Shown: positions 1 to 9,285, counted from the first letter of the stretch. The stretch: 64,000 nt of DNA from Betaproteobacteria bacterium (GCA_016720855.1 JADKJU010000001.1:489501-553500), one strand, 5' to 3'. The notes: generated by a model not told the origin, from the letters alone. Program-made: numbers and translations.

Positions 1-594
1 ATCTGGGCGCATCGAGCAGCCCTCGAATACCTCACGGACGGGGAGGCCGAGCGGCGCCGGGAGCAGCGCACGCGCGATCTGTCTCCCTGGGTAACCCAGG
101 ACACGCCGCTCATCCCTGCCGATCGGTGGCTCGACGGCGACGAATCCTTCATCCAGGGCGGCATCCGCTTCGAGATCCAGCATTTCGGGCCTGCCCATAC
201 TCCCGAGGACCTCGTGATCGTGGTGCCGCAGGAAGGAGTCGTGTTCTCCGGCGACCTCCTGTTCACGGGCCGTGTGCCCTTCGTGGGAGAGGCTGACAGC
301 AAGGCGTGGCTCGTCCGCCTCGGGCGCCTCATCGACCTGAAGCCCCGCCTTCTCGTCACCGGGCATGGCGAGGTCTCGAAGAACCCCGCGAAGGACCTCG
401 AACTCACGCGCGACTACCTTACTTTCCTGCGCACCGAGATGGGCAAGGCGGTCGAGGACTTCGTCCCGTTCGAGGACGCCTACAAACGCACCGACTGGAG
501 CCGGTACGCGAATCTGCCGGCCTTCGAGGCGGCCAACCGCGTCAATGCCTACGGCACTTTCCTCCTCATGGAGCGCGAGTCGCTGGGCAAATGA
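1..594 (+). CDS. MBL-fold metallohydrolase, 3' part only
   Basis: The frame is open from the first base, so the 5' end, including the usual HxHxDH metal site, lies outside the window. The visible 197 residues carry the later landmarks of a metallo-beta-lactamase fold: a His in FGPAHTPEDL, the metal-bridging Asp in FSGDLLF and the final His in VTGHGE. The C-terminal 60 residues are helical and polar. The next gene encodes a thioredoxin-like protein and overlaps it by 4 bases. Such pairs occur with quinoprotein or sulfur-oxidation systems, but the deciding neighbours are off the left edge. The fold is clear; the substrate cannot be told. Confidence 0.8.
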   Translation: MWAHRAALEYLTDGEAERRREQRTRDLSPWVTQDTPLIPADRWLDGDESFIQGGIRFEIQHFGPAHTPEDLVIVVPQEGVVFSGDLLFTGRVPFVGEADSKAWLVRLGRLIDLKPRLLVTGHGEVSKNPAKDLELTRDYLTFLRTEMGKAVEDFVPFEDAYKRTDWSRYANLPAFEAANRVNAYGTFLLMERESLGK

Positions 595-1085
595 GCAAGG
601 GCGCGGACCGCCGCAAGTTTCTCCTCGCTGCGCCGGTGCTTGCATTCGCGGCTGCCGGGCTCGCCGCACCCAGCACAGCGCTTCCGCTGGCGACCGACCT
701 GCGCGCCGACGCCCGGCTCTCGCGCGCACGAAAGGAACCCATCGTCATCCTCTTCAGCCTGCCGGGCTGTCCCTATTGCGAGATCGTGCGGCGCTCGCAC
801 CTGGCCCCGATGCATCGCGATCCGCGCGAATCGGGGCGCGCGATCATCCGGCAGATAGACATCGACAGCGACGTGGCCCTCGTGGGCTTTGCCGGCGAGC
901 GCACGACCCATGCCCGGGTCGCCAGGGCTCACGACGTGCGAGCGGCACCTGTCGTGGCGTTCCTGGACGGTGAAGGAAGGGCGGCGGCCGATCCCCTGTC
1001 GGGAATGCTCCTGCCGGACTTCTATTCCGCGTACCTGGACGCCGCGCTCGAGTCGGCGCGGGCCCGCCTTGCCGCGCGGAGTTGA
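591..1085 (+). CDS. Thioredoxin-fold protein, exported or membrane anchored
   Basis: The protein has 164 residues. It starts with an RRKFLL-type basic stretch and a hydrophobic Ala-rich segment to about residue 30 (signal peptide or anchor, possibly Tat-like from RRKF). The thioredoxin-type active site CPYC follows in FSLPGCPYCEIVR, and a cis-Pro region is seen in RAAPVVAFLDGEG. The ATGA overlap with the preceding hydrolase shows translational coupling. It resembles SoxW/thioredoxin-like periplasmic reductases that keep a partner's cysteines reduced. The partner is not in the window. Confidence 0.75.
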   Translation: MSKGADRRKFLLAAPVLAFAAAGLAAPSTALPLATDLRADARLSRARKEPIVILFSLPGCPYCEIVRRSHLAPMHRDPRESGRAIIRQIDIDSDVALVGFAGERTTHARVARAHDVRAAPVVAFLDGEGRAAADPLSGMLLPDFYSAYLDAALESARARLAARS

Positions 1086-1121
1086 GCAGATACCCCCCGG
1101 CGGGCTAAACCCCCGGACGAC

Positions 1122-1135
1122 TTGCGTCAGATCAA
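1122..1135. promoter_or_regulatory. Candidate Crp/Fnr-family (FixK/FNR-like) box
   Basis: TTGCGTCAGATCAA fits the loose TTGN8CAA pattern of FNR/FixK-type sites; its right half, ATCAA, is canonical and its left half is not. It lies about 127 bases before the start of an operon of oxygen-sensitive iron-sulfur enzymes, which makes anaerobic control plausible. It is a single degenerate match, so confidence is low. Confidence 0.3.
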
Positions 1136-1261
1136 GAGCGGACCCCTCCGGACGCCGTAGTGTCACCAAAGTCCTACAAGATCGGCCCGCTCCGGGGCCA
1201 GGGCCCCGGCCGGCGGGCGTGTCACAACAGGCAATTGCCAAGCCGAAGAGGGGTTTCCACC

Positions 1262-2185
1262 ATGGATTCGACCCAAACGTCGTCCTACGAGATCGTTGCC
1301 CGCGAGGATTTCTCCGACGTCACGTTTCTGCTCGAAGTTCGCCATCCGATGCTGGCCAAAGCCGCCAGGGCCGGCCAGTTCGTCATCGTGATGGAGCACG
1401 AGCACGGCGAACGAATCCCGCTCACCATCGCCGACTTCGACCGCGAAGCGGGCACCATCACGCTGGTCATCCAGGCGGTGGGCAAGACGACCCGCGAAAT
1501 GCAGCAGAACTGCCAGGCGGGCACGAGCCTGTACGCCGTCGTCGGCCCGATGGGCATCCCGAGCCAAATCGGATCCAGGAAAAAGGTGGTCTGCGTGGGT
1601 GGCGGGCTTGGTGTCGCCCCCATCTACCCGCAGGCACGCGCCTGGAAGGAAAGCGGCGCCTACGTGATCGGCGTGCTGGGCTTCCGCAATCGCGGGCTGG
1701 TCTTCTGGGAAGACAAGTTCCGTGCGTGCTGCGACGAACTCATCCTCTGCACCGACGACGGATCAGCCGGCATCAAGGGCCTGGTCACGGAGGGCATCAA
1801 GCAGACCATCGCGAAGCATCCGGACATCGAGGAACTGGTGGCCATCGGCCCGCCAGTGATGATGAAGGGCTGCGCGGAGGCGACTCGCGCCCACAAGATC
1901 AAGACGATGGTGAGCCTGAACCCGGTGATGGTCGATGGCACGGGGATGTGCGGCGGGTGCCGCGTGAAGATCGGCGAGACCGTAAAGTTCGCCTGCGTTG
2001 ACGGCCCCGACTTCGACGGCCACCTGGTCGATTTTGACGACCTGATGGCGCGCCTGAGCCGCTACAAGACGGCGGAGAAGGAAGCGCTGGATCGCTTCCA
2101 GGAAAGTTGCAGGATCCGGGGCGAGGAAGCTGCATCCTCGGAAGCGGTTGCCGCCGTCGACGACCGTCCCTCGACGGACGGCTGA
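1262..2185 (+). CDS. NfnA/SudB-like FAD/NAD-binding electron-transfer subunit
   Basis: A 307-residue protein of the sulfide/dihydroorotate-dehydrogenase-like family (NfnA, small subunit of ferredoxin-NADP oxidoreductases). Residues 1-100 form the flavin-binding barrel (RIPLTIADFD) and 108-225 the nucleotide-binding domain (VCVGGGLGVAP). The C-terminal Fe-S motif is MCGGCRVKIGE with a further Cys in KFACVDG (Cys 230, 233, 245), which would hold a [2Fe-2S] cluster. The ATG at 1262 is chosen because it sits 7 bases after GAGGGG and the family N-terminus begins there. It is first in the operon and pairs with the next gene. It probably passes electrons between NAD(P)H and ferredoxin for the KorAB enzyme downstream. 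Confidence 0.85.
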   Translation: MDSTQTSSYEIVAREDFSDVTFLLEVRHPMLAKAARAGQFVIVMEHEHGERIPLTIADFDREAGTITLVIQAVGKTTREMQQNCQAGTSLYAVVGPMGIPSQIGSRKKVVCVGGGLGVAPIYPQARAWKESGAYVIGVLGFRNRGLVFWEDKFRACCDELILCTDDGSAGIKGLVTEGIKQTIAKHPDIEELVAIGPPVMMKGCAEATRAHKIKTMVSLNPVMVDGTGMCGGCRVKIGETVKFACVDGPDFDGHLVDFDDLMARLSRYKTAEKEALDRFQESCRIRGEEAASSEAVAAVDDRPSTDG

Positions 2186-2232
2186 AGCGGTCGAGGAGCG
2201 ACACGAAAGCCAAACAGGAGAGAGCGCCCGCC

Positions 2233-3747
2233 ATGGCCAAGAAAAGGACGATCCGGACGATTCCGCAGGAGCGCACGCCCGCCCAGGAGCAGGATCCGCA
2301 CGAGCGCGCCCGCAACTTCAAGGAAGTGTCCCTCGGCTATCGCCTCGAAGAGGCGCTCGTCGAGGCGGAGCGGTGCCTGCAATGTGCCGATGAGCCGTGT
2401 GTCCGCGGTTGCCCGGTCGGCATCGACATCCCGGCCTTCATCCAGAAGATCACGGAGAAGCACTACCACGGCGCCTACGATGTCATCACCGACACGAATC
2501 TGCTGCCCTCGATCTGCGGACGGGTGTGCCCGCAGGAAAACCAGTGCGAAGGCGTCTGCACGGTCGGCGACACGCTCGAGCCCGTGGCCATCGGCCGCCT
2601 CGAGCGCTTCGTGGGAGACATGGCCATCAAGGAAGGCTGGGCCAACATTCCCTACATCGAGCCCAACGGATACCGGGTCGGCATCGTCGGCGCCGGTCCC
2701 GCGGGAATGGCCTGCGCGGCGGACATGGCCAAGGCGGGCTGCGATGTCGTGGTGTACGAGGCGTTCCACCAGCCCGGTGGCGTCCTGAAGTACGGTATTC
2801 CTGATTTCCGCCTGCCCAACGAAGTCATCGACGCGGAGATCGAAAAGCTTCGCCAGCTCGGCATACGCTTCGAATGCAACACCCTCGTGGGGCGGCTTTT
2901 CACGATCGAGCAGATGGTCACCGAAATGGGCTTCCATGCGGTGTTCATCGGCACGGGCGCCGGCTACCCGAGTTTCATGGGCATACCCGGTGAGTCGCTG
3001 AACGGGGTGCTCTCGGCGAACGAATTGCTCACCCGCGCGAACCTCATGCGCGCGCGCGATTTCCCGAACTTCGATACGCCGCTGCAACCAGGCAAGCGCG
3101 TCACGGTGATCGGCGCGGGGAATACCGCCATGGATGCGATGCGCGTATCGCTTCGCCTCGGGGCGGAAAAAGTCTTCTGCATCTACCGGCGCTCCAAGAC
3201 CGAGGCGCCAGCCAGGGTCGAGGAAGTCCACCACGCGGAGCAGGAAGGCATCGAGTTCAACTGGCTCACCAGCCCCATCGAGTTGCTGGGCGATGCCGGG
3301 AATGCCGTGCGCGCGATGCGCTGCATCCGCATGGAACTGGGCGAGCCCGACGATTCCGGACGCAGGAAGCCGGTGCCGGTGCCGGGCAGCGAATTCGAGA
3401 TCGAAACGGACATGGTGGTCTTCGCGATCGGCACCAACGCCAATCCGATCCTCGGGCAGACGGCGAAGCTCAAGCTCAACAAGCGCGGCTACATCGAGAC
3501 CGACGACACCCTCGCGACCTCGATTGCGGGCGTCTATGCCGGCGGCGACATCGTCACCGGCGCCGCGACCGTGATCCAGGCCATGGGCGCCGGGCGCAAG
3601 GCCGCGCGGGGCATGAAGGCGTACCTTGGCCTTGGCGACACCGACGGCATTTACGCTCCCGATTCCGACGACCCGAGCGGGCGTCGCTTCGGCATCGCGA
3701 TCGAGGAGCACAACTTCGCGCGAGTGCGGCTCCTTCAGACCCCGTAG
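2233..3747 (+). CDS. NfnB/GltD-like NAD(P)-dependent oxidoreductase, [4Fe-4S]
   Basis: A 504-residue flavoprotein of the glutamate synthase small-chain family. The N-terminal ferredoxin-like domain carries two Cys quartets (about 48, 51, 56, 60 in CLQCADEPCVRGC and 95, 99, 105, 109 in CGRVCPQENQCEGVC). It is followed by an FAD-binding GAGPAG near residue 153, an NADPH-binding GAGNTAMD and a second FAD motif YAGGDIVTGAATV. The start is supported by ACAGGAGAG upstream. With the preceding gene it would form an NfnAB/SudAB-type complex. No glutamate synthase large subunit is nearby, and KorAB follows directly, so a ferredoxin:NADP role is more likely than glutamate synthesis. Confidence 0.87.
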   Translation: MAKKRTIRTIPQERTPAQEQDPHERARNFKEVSLGYRLEEALVEAERCLQCADEPCVRGCPVGIDIPAFIQKITEKHYHGAYDVITDTNLLPSICGRVCPQENQCEGVCTVGDTLEPVAIGRLERFVGDMAIKEGWANIPYIEPNGYRVGIVGAGPAGMACAADMAKAGCDVVVYEAFHQPGGVLKYGIPDFRLPNEVIDAEIEKLRQLGIRFECNTLVGRLFTIEQMVTEMGFHAVFIGTGAGYPSFMGIPGESLNGVLSANELLTRANLMRARDFPNFDTPLQPGKRVTVIGAGNTAMDAMRVSLRLGAEKVFCIYRRSKTEAPARVEEVHHAEQEGIEFNWLTSPIELLGDAGNAVRAMRCIRMELGEPDDSGRRKPVPVPGSEFEIETDMVVFAIGTNANPILGQTAKLKLNKRGYIETDDTLATSIAGVYAGGDIVTGAATVIQAMGAGRKAARGMKAYLGLGDTDGIYAPDSDDPSGRRFGIAIEEHNFARVRLLQTP

Positions 3748-3804
3748 CCCTTCGACATCCAGACAATATCCCCGCTTTTGACGAATCAGCCCCGAGGCAA
3801 ACCC

Positions 3805-5721
3805 ATGAGTGATACGGCCCAACTGGACCGCAAGATGCAGGCAGGAAGCGGCGTCCCCCCCCCTGTTCGGAGCAAGCCCGTCGTCAACCTGCCCGAGCAC
3901 ATCGTCGAGGTGATCAGCGATTCGGGCGAGGGCGCGCAGCGCTGCGGACAGGCGCTCGCCGGAATCGCCGCGCGCAGCGGCAACGGCATCTGGACGGTGG
4001 AGATCATTCCCGCGGAAATCCAGCCGCCCGCGCGAAGCGTGGCGGGGGCCAGCGGCATACGCATCCGGATGGGAGCGAAGGAGGTCACCAACGGCGGTGA
4101 CGAAACCGACCTTGCCGTGGCGTTCAACGAGCAGGTGCTCATCGGCCGCGTTCGCGCTGGCGAGTTGAAGGCCGGCGCCACGATCCTGCTGGAGAACACC
4201 TGGCGGGAGAGCCGCGACCCGTCGATCGTGAAGTCCTTCAACGAGACCGTCGCCTCGCTGGTCAAGGACGGTTTCCGGTTGATCGAGATCCCGCTCGAAA
4301 AGGAGTGCCGAGCGCTCATGTCCGATGCGAGGCGCGGCAAGAACATGTTCGTGCTCGGCATGCTCTGCAGCATCTACAGCTTCGACCTGCAGCTCGCGCG
4401 CGACCAGGTGGCACTCACCTTCGGCAAGAAGGATCGGGCCATCATCGACTCCAACGTGAAGCTGCTCGAAGCGGGCTTCGCCTGGGGCGAACACAACCTC
4501 GACTTCAAGTACGCGATTCCGGCCGAGCGCAGCAAGGTTGCCCAGATGGTCGTCAACGGCAACACGGCGATAGCGCTGGGTGTGGTCGCCTCCGGCATGG
4601 ACATCTGTGCCATGTACCCGATCACGCCGGCGACTTCCGCCTCGCATTACCTGTCCGACTGCTTCGAGAAGGTCGGCGGCATGGTGCACCAGGCCGAAGA
4701 CGAGATCGCCGCCTGCGCTTTCGCGATCGGCGCCTCCTACGCGGGCCGCTGCGCGGTGACCATCACATCGGGCCCGGGCTATTCGCTCAAGCAGGAGGGC
4801 CTGGGCCTCGCGGTCATGGCCGAGATCCCGCTGGTGGTGGTGAACGTCCAGCGTGGCGGCCCGAGCACGGGCCAGCCGACGAAAGTGGAGCAGGGCGACA
4901 TGCTCACGGCCGTCTATGGAAGCCACGGCGACGCGCCCAAGGTCGTGATGGCGGTGAGCGGCATCGAGGACTGCTTCTACTCAATGATCACGGCGCGCAA
5001 GATCGCCGAGACGTTCAACATGGTCGTGGTCGTGCTGTCGGACGCGAGCCTGGCCACGGCCCAGGCTCCGTTTCCGCGGCCCACGTTCAGCGAGGACTGG
5101 CTGGCGCCCCCGGTGGACCAGTCGCCGATTCCCGAGGGGGCCAAGCCCTACGACTGGGACAGCGTCACCGGCATCGCGCGGCGCTTCGTGCCCGGGCAGC
5201 CGGGCGGCATGCACACGGTGACCGGCCTTGCCCACGACCGCATGAGCAAGGTCGCCTACGATCCGTCGATCAACGAGGAGAGCCTGCGCGCGCGCAGCCT
5301 CAAGCTTGCGGCGCTGCAGAAGACCCTGAAGACCCCGCCGGTGTTCGGCGATCCCGAGGGCGATCTCCTGGTCGTCGGCTGGGGCAGCACCAAGGGCGTC
5401 ATCGAGGAGTCGGTCGAGCGCCTGCGCGCCGAAGGCCTCAAGGTCTCCTCGCTGCACATCCGCTTCATCCAACCAATGCCCTCTGGCATCGGCGAGATCA
5501 TGAGGCGCTTCGGCAAGGTGATCGCGGTGGAAGGCGGCTGGGGCGATCGCATGGAGGACCAGCTCATCGACGCGGACAACCGCCGCTATACGGCGCTCGC
5601 GATGATGCTGCGCTCGCGCTTCCTGGTGGATGTCGATTGCTGGAGCGAGGCCCGCGGGCAGCCGATCAAGCCGGGCATCGTCGCGAAAGTGCTGCGCGCA
5701 AAACTCGAAGAGGGGAAATAG
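3805..5721 (+). CDS. korA: 2-oxoacid:ferredoxin oxidoreductase, fused gamma-alpha subunit
   Basis: A 638-residue KorA-type subunit. Residues 30-200 are the gamma domain and the rest is the alpha domain with the conserved pieces MYPITPATSASHYL and RGGPSTGQPTKVEQGDM. With KorB it forms the thiamine-diphosphate enzyme that oxidatively decarboxylates a 2-oxoacid (commonly 2-oxoglutarate) to its CoA ester and reduces ferredoxin. The ATG at 3805 is preferred over a TTG nine codons upstream. It is 57 bases after the NfnB-like gene and 2 bases before korB, so it is part of one operon. The exact substrate cannot be read from sequence. Confidence 0.92.
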   Translation: MSDTAQLDRKMQAGSGVPPPVRSKPVVNLPEHIVEVISDSGEGAQRCGQALAGIAARSGNGIWTVEIIPAEIQPPARSVAGASGIRIRMGAKEVTNGGDETDLAVAFNEQVLIGRVRAGELKAGATILLENTWRESRDPSIVKSFNETVASLVKDGFRLIEIPLEKECRALMSDARRGKNMFVLGMLCSIYSFDLQLARDQVALTFGKKDRAIIDSNVKLLEAGFAWGEHNLDFKYAIPAERSKVAQMVVNGNTAIALGVVASGMDICAMYPITPATSASHYLSDCFEKVGGMVHQAEDEIAACAFAIGASYAGRCAVTITSGPGYSLKQEGLGLAVMAEIPLVVVNVQRGGPSTGQPTKVEQGDMLTAVYGSHGDAPKVVMAVSGIEDCFYSMITARKIAETFNMVVVVLSDASLATAQAPFPRPTFSEDWLAPPVDQSPIPEGAKPYDWDSVTGIARRFVPGQPGGMHTVTGLAHDRMSKVAYDPSINEESLRARSLKLAALQKTLKTPPVFGDPEGDLLVVGWGSTKGVIEESVERLRAEGLKVSSLHIRFIQPMPSGIGEIMRRFGKVIAVEGGWGDRMEDQLIDADNRRYTALAMMLRSRFLVDVDCWSEARGQPIKPGIVAKVLRAKLEEGK

Positions 5722-5723
5722 TC

Positions 5724-6710
5724 ATGGGCAAGCCGCTCACCCAGTGCATCATAAAACTCCACGAAGAGCACCACGATCTCGAGGACTACCAGGGAGGCGT
5801 CCCGCGCTGGTGCAACGGCTGCGGCGACAATGCGATCCTCGCCGCGGTGCAGCGGCTCTGCCGCGACGAGAACCTGGCGCCCGAGCGCACGGTTTTCGTG
5901 TCGGGCATCGGCTGCTCCAGCCGCTTCCCGCACTACATGAAGACCTACGGATTCCACGGTATCCACGGCCGCGCCTTTCCGATCGCGGAGGGTGTGAAGT
6001 TCGCGCGGCCCGACCTGCACGTGTTCGTGAACACCGGTGACGGCGACTGCTGCAGCATCGGCGCCGCGCACTGGATCCACGCGATCCGCTACAACATGAA
6101 CCTCACGGTGATCCTGCACGACAACCACGTGTACGGGCTCACGAAGAAACAGGCGTCGCCCACGTCGCCCATCGGATTCAAGAGCAACACGACCCCCCGG
6201 GGGTCCATTCTCGAGGCGCTTAACCCGCTCACGGTGACGCTCGGCGTGCAGAACGTCTCGTTCGTCGCGCAGGCGGTGGACTGGATGCCCGAGATGGTCT
6301 ACGACATCGTCTCGAAGGCCTTCCACCACCGCGGCTTTTCGTTCATCCGCATCCTCCAGCGCTGCCCGGAGTTCCTGCCCAAGATGTTCGAGCCCTGGCT
6401 GCACGACCCCGGCAAGACGTTGCTCCTCACCCACCCGAACGGGCTGCAGCCGAGCGCCGAGACCAGCCGGATCTACAGGAACCAGCGTGAGCACGATCCG
6501 CTCGACATCCATCGCGCCAGAGAGATCGCCTCGTCGGAGGATCCGATCCCGGTGGGCATCCTCTACCGGAATCCCGAGATTCCCTGCTACGAGGACCTGC
6601 GCGGGGCCGGGCGCCCCCGCACCGTCGAGGGCGTCCGCAAGGGGCTCGAAGCGGAGTTCGACAAGTTCACGATCTGGCCGGAATCCGGTAGCCAGCAGCG
6701 CGCCGCCTAG
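5724..6710 (+). CDS. korB: 2-oxoacid:ferredoxin oxidoreductase beta subunit
   Basis: A 328-residue TPP-binding subunit. CNGCGDNAIL and GIGCSSRFPHYM hold conserved cluster and substrate-side cysteines; the TPP/Mg motif is GDGDCCSIGAAHWIHA followed by NHVYGLTKKQASPTSP. No ferredoxin domain is attached. It starts 2 bases after the korA stop. The length matches KorB proteins. It catalyses the decarboxylation half-reaction with KorA; the electrons go to ferredoxin, and the NfnAB-like pair upstream could then move them to NAD(P). Confidence 0.93.
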   Translation: MGKPLTQCIIKLHEEHHDLEDYQGGVPRWCNGCGDNAILAAVQRLCRDENLAPERTVFVSGIGCSSRFPHYMKTYGFHGIHGRAFPIAEGVKFARPDLHVFVNTGDGDCCSIGAAHWIHAIRYNMNLTVILHDNHVYGLTKKQASPTSPIGFKSNTTPRGSILEALNPLTVTLGVQNVSFVAQAVDWMPEMVYDIVSKAFHHRGFSFIRILQRCPEFLPKMFEPWLHDPGKTLLLTHPNGLQPSAETSRIYRNQREHDPLDIHRAREIASSEDPIPVGILYRNPEIPCYEDLRGAGRPRTVEGVRKGLEAEFDKFTIWPESGSQQRAA

Positions 6711-6747
6711 GCGCAGGACGCGATAACGACAGTAGAGGCGAGTGGCA

Positions 6748-8976
6748 ATGGACATGGCAGCGCGATTTCAGGACCAGTTGGTCTTTCACCTGACGGGCCG
6801 TCGCACGGGCGATGGCCTGGTTCCTCTCGACACGGACGCAATGCGCCCGGCGCTCTTCGCCGGGTACCGGGACCTGACTCGCATACGTCACGACTTCCCG
6901 CTGGTTCTGGCGGACAGCGGCACCGCCGACGGTTTCGCCGCGTCGCTCTCACTCCTTGTGAACCATGTTCTCGAGTCCCTCGCACCGCGCGGCATCGAGG
7001 GTGAGCGGCTGAGGAAGCACGTCCTGCGGCTCGAGCGCGAGTTGCGCGCCATGCTGGCCGCGGGCGAGCGGGGCTCGCTGTCGGAACTCTGGGCGATTGC
7101 AGCCGCAAGGCTCGCCTCGGATTCGGACGAGAGCGTGGCCAAGGTGCTCGCGCTTGCGGGCGATGCGCTCAAGCTGGACGGCGAGCTGGCCGACTGCGAC
7201 GAGCGCCTGCCTGCACACTTCATGACCCATGCCTGGCGCCACGTCCAGGCGCAGAAGGCGGCGCTATTTCACGGCCACCTCGACAACCTGCAGAGAAAGC
7301 TCTCGGACATCGTGAGGGCCGCGTTCGCGCACTCCGAAGCGGGCCAGCAACCCGATGCGCTGCGAGCCGCATTCGGGGCGCAGCCCGCCGACGACTTCGA
7401 TTTCGCGGCAATGTCGCGCCTCGTCGTGAGAGGCACGCCGAAGGACGAGCTGCCGGCAGCGCGTCGCCGCCGTATCGAGTGGGCGCTCTCGGTGCTCAAG
7501 GGCCAGCGCTTTCACGCGTCCCCGACGGGGCTCGCCGCGGGCGAGGCGCCTCACGACTTCCTGTTCGACAACATCGCTGCCGCCGTGGCGGCCTATCGCG
7601 AAAGGCTCCCGCAGGCGGTCGAGCTCGTGAAGGCGATCGCGATCGCGGACCTGGAGGCGCGCAACGGCTACGACGAGGCGGACCACGGCCCGTTCTTCGA
7701 GGCGTACGGCGAGCATTCCCTTACCGCCGACGACCTGTCGCTGTTTCCGGACACGCTGGTCTGCATCCCCGCCGAGCGCAACGACGCGCCGGAGAACGCG
7801 GGCCTGATGGACATGCTGTCCTCGGGCCTTCCGGTCAAGGTGGTGGTACAGGTGACCGACCTTCTCGAGGAGGCGTCGATCGGTACCGGGCACTTCGCCT
7901 TCGGTGTGCGAAGTGCGCGCCTTGCGACCACCGCGATGGGGCTGGGCGGGATGTTCGTTCTCCAGGCCGCGAGCTCGAGCCTTTATCGCATGCGCAACAG
8001 GATCGAGAGCGGCATGGGGTGCCCGGGACCGGCGCTCTTCACCGTGTTCGCCGGGGCGCCGTCCGCCGCGGGCGAGCTTCCGCGCTACCTTACCGCCGCC
8101 GCCGCCATGGAGTCGAGGGCCTTCCCGGCCTTTGTCTACGATGCTGCGGCGGGCGATAACTGGGCGACGCGCTTTTCGCTGGAACACAACCGCAATCCCG
8201 ACACCGACTGGCCGAGGGAGCCGTTCGAGTACGCCGACGAGGCGATGCAGCGGGTGCGGGAGCAGGTGGCCTTCACCTATGCCGACTTCGCGATGTGCGA
8301 CCGCCGGAACACCGAGCACTTTGCCGTCGTGCCCCGCGACCGCTGGACTGCTGCATTGATCCCAGCCGCGGATTGGCTGGAGCTGCCGGAAAGGCAGGCG
8401 GCCGAGCGCATTCCATACCTGCTGGCCGTGGACGCAAAGGACGCGCTGCACCGGGTCATCGTCGATGCAAGGATGATGCAGGCGACCCGCCGCTGCCTGC
8501 TGCTTTGGCACCGGCTCCAGGAGCACGGCGGTATCCACGATTCGCATGCCGAGAGGCTGCTCGCCCGCGAGAAGGCGACTTGGGAAGCACAAAAGTCCGA
8601 GGAGATGGACGCGCTTCGCCAGTCCGCGGCTGCAGCAGTACCCGCGGTAGCGGCAGAAGCCGCTGCGCCGGGTCCGGCTGCGTCCGCGTCGGCTGCGCCG
8701 GCGCAAGCCGCCGAGGAAAAGCCCCCGTCGGACGACCCGTGGATCGAGACGGCGCGCTGTCCGAGCTGCAACGAGTGCCAGCTCATCAATCCGGAGCTGT
8801 TCGGCTACAACGACAACAAGCAGGCCTTCATCAAGGATGTGAACGCCGGCACCTTCAAGCAGCTCGTCGAGGCGGCAGAGACCTGCCAGGTCGCCATCAT
8901 CCATCCCGGCAAACCCCGCAATCCGGGCGAGCCGGGGCTCGAGGACCTGATGAAGCGCGCCGAGGCCTTCAACTGA
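6748..8976 (+). CDS. Large KorAB-linked protein with C-terminal monocluster ferredoxin domain
   Basis: A 742-residue protein. I do not recognise the first 600 residues: they are soluble, helical at the start, have no signal peptide and no nucleotide-binding loop I can name. A low-complexity Ala/Pro linker (about 630-665) leads to a C-terminal ferredoxin module with CPSCNEC (about 671-677) and a distant fourth Cys in AAETCQVAIIHPG, which would bind one [4Fe-4S] cluster. The ATG at 6748 is chosen over a GTG at 6742 because GAGG at 6735 is then 9 bases away. It follows korB by 37 bases and is most likely an accessory electron-transfer subunit of the 2-oxoacid oxidoreductase. Confidence 0.75.
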   Translation: MDMAARFQDQLVFHLTGRRTGDGLVPLDTDAMRPALFAGYRDLTRIRHDFPLVLADSGTADGFAASLSLLVNHVLESLAPRGIEGERLRKHVLRLERELRAMLAAGERGSLSELWAIAAARLASDSDESVAKVLALAGDALKLDGELADCDERLPAHFMTHAWRHVQAQKAALFHGHLDNLQRKLSDIVRAAFAHSEAGQQPDALRAAFGAQPADDFDFAAMSRLVVRGTPKDELPAARRRRIEWALSVLKGQRFHASPTGLAAGEAPHDFLFDNIAAAVAAYRERLPQAVELVKAIAIADLEARNGYDEADHGPFFEAYGEHSLTADDLSLFPDTLVCIPAERNDAPENAGLMDMLSSGLPVKVVVQVTDLLEEASIGTGHFAFGVRSARLATTAMGLGGMFVLQAASSSLYRMRNRIESGMGCPGPALFTVFAGAPSAAGELPRYLTAAAAMESRAFPAFVYDAAAGDNWATRFSLEHNRNPDTDWPREPFEYADEAMQRVREQVAFTYADFAMCDRRNTEHFAVVPRDRWTAALIPAADWLELPERQAAERIPYLLAVDAKDALHRVIVDARMMQATRRCLLLWHRLQEHGGIHDSHAERLLAREKATWEAQKSEEMDALRQSAAAAVPAVAAEAAAPGPAASASAAPAQAAEEKPPSDDPWIETARCPSCNECQLINPELFGYNDNKQAFIKDVNAGTFKQLVEAAETCQVAIIHPGKPRNPGEPGLEDLMKRAEAFN

Positions 8977-8979
8977 GGT

Positions 8980-9285
8980 CTATTTCTCGGGAAGCTTGTA
9001 GTAGGTCGCGTTGAGGAACGCAGCGATGTCTTCCTCGTCTTCCGGGAAGAGGCCGATATTGAGCTCGGAATTGCAGAGCGCGACCTGCGACTTGAGCTTG
9101 GCCCAACTCGCGACCCTGCGGTCGCTTCTCAGGTAGACGGTACCGGCGGGGCCATCGATCTTCTTCTCGTGGCACGCCTCGCACTTGTGCGAATCGACGA
9201 GTTTGCGGCCCTGCGCGGCATCCAGCGCGGCAATGGACGCGAGCGGTATCAGGAGCGCAAGGCAGGCTGCGTCACGCAGTTTCAT
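8980..9285 (-). CDS. Small periplasmic cytochrome c lacking an obvious Met ligand
   Basis: A 101-residue protein with a cleavable signal peptide (cut near residue 23-25) and one haem c motif, CEACH, at residues 35-39. Apart from the initiator there is no methionine, so the sixth haem ligand cannot be the usual Met; it may be His-free/open or supplied by another residue. A later Cys (VALCNSE) and the tail EDEEDIAAFLNATYYKL are distinctive. It lies on the same strand as, and downstream of, the TonB receptor and nirS, and converges with the Kor operon with a 3-base gap. An electron donor for nitrite reduction is possible but not proved. Confidence 0.8.
   Translation of the reverse strand: MKLRDAACLALLIPLASIAALDAAQGRKLVDSHKCEACHEKKIDGPAGTVYLRSDRRVASWAKLKSQVALCNSELNIGLFPEDEEDIAAFLNATYYKLPEK

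Noticed and set aside
2062..4926. 954-residue minus-strand frame
   Set aside because: It is antisense to the NfnB-like and korA genes, whose motifs are complete; its composition is that of a high-GC shadow frame.
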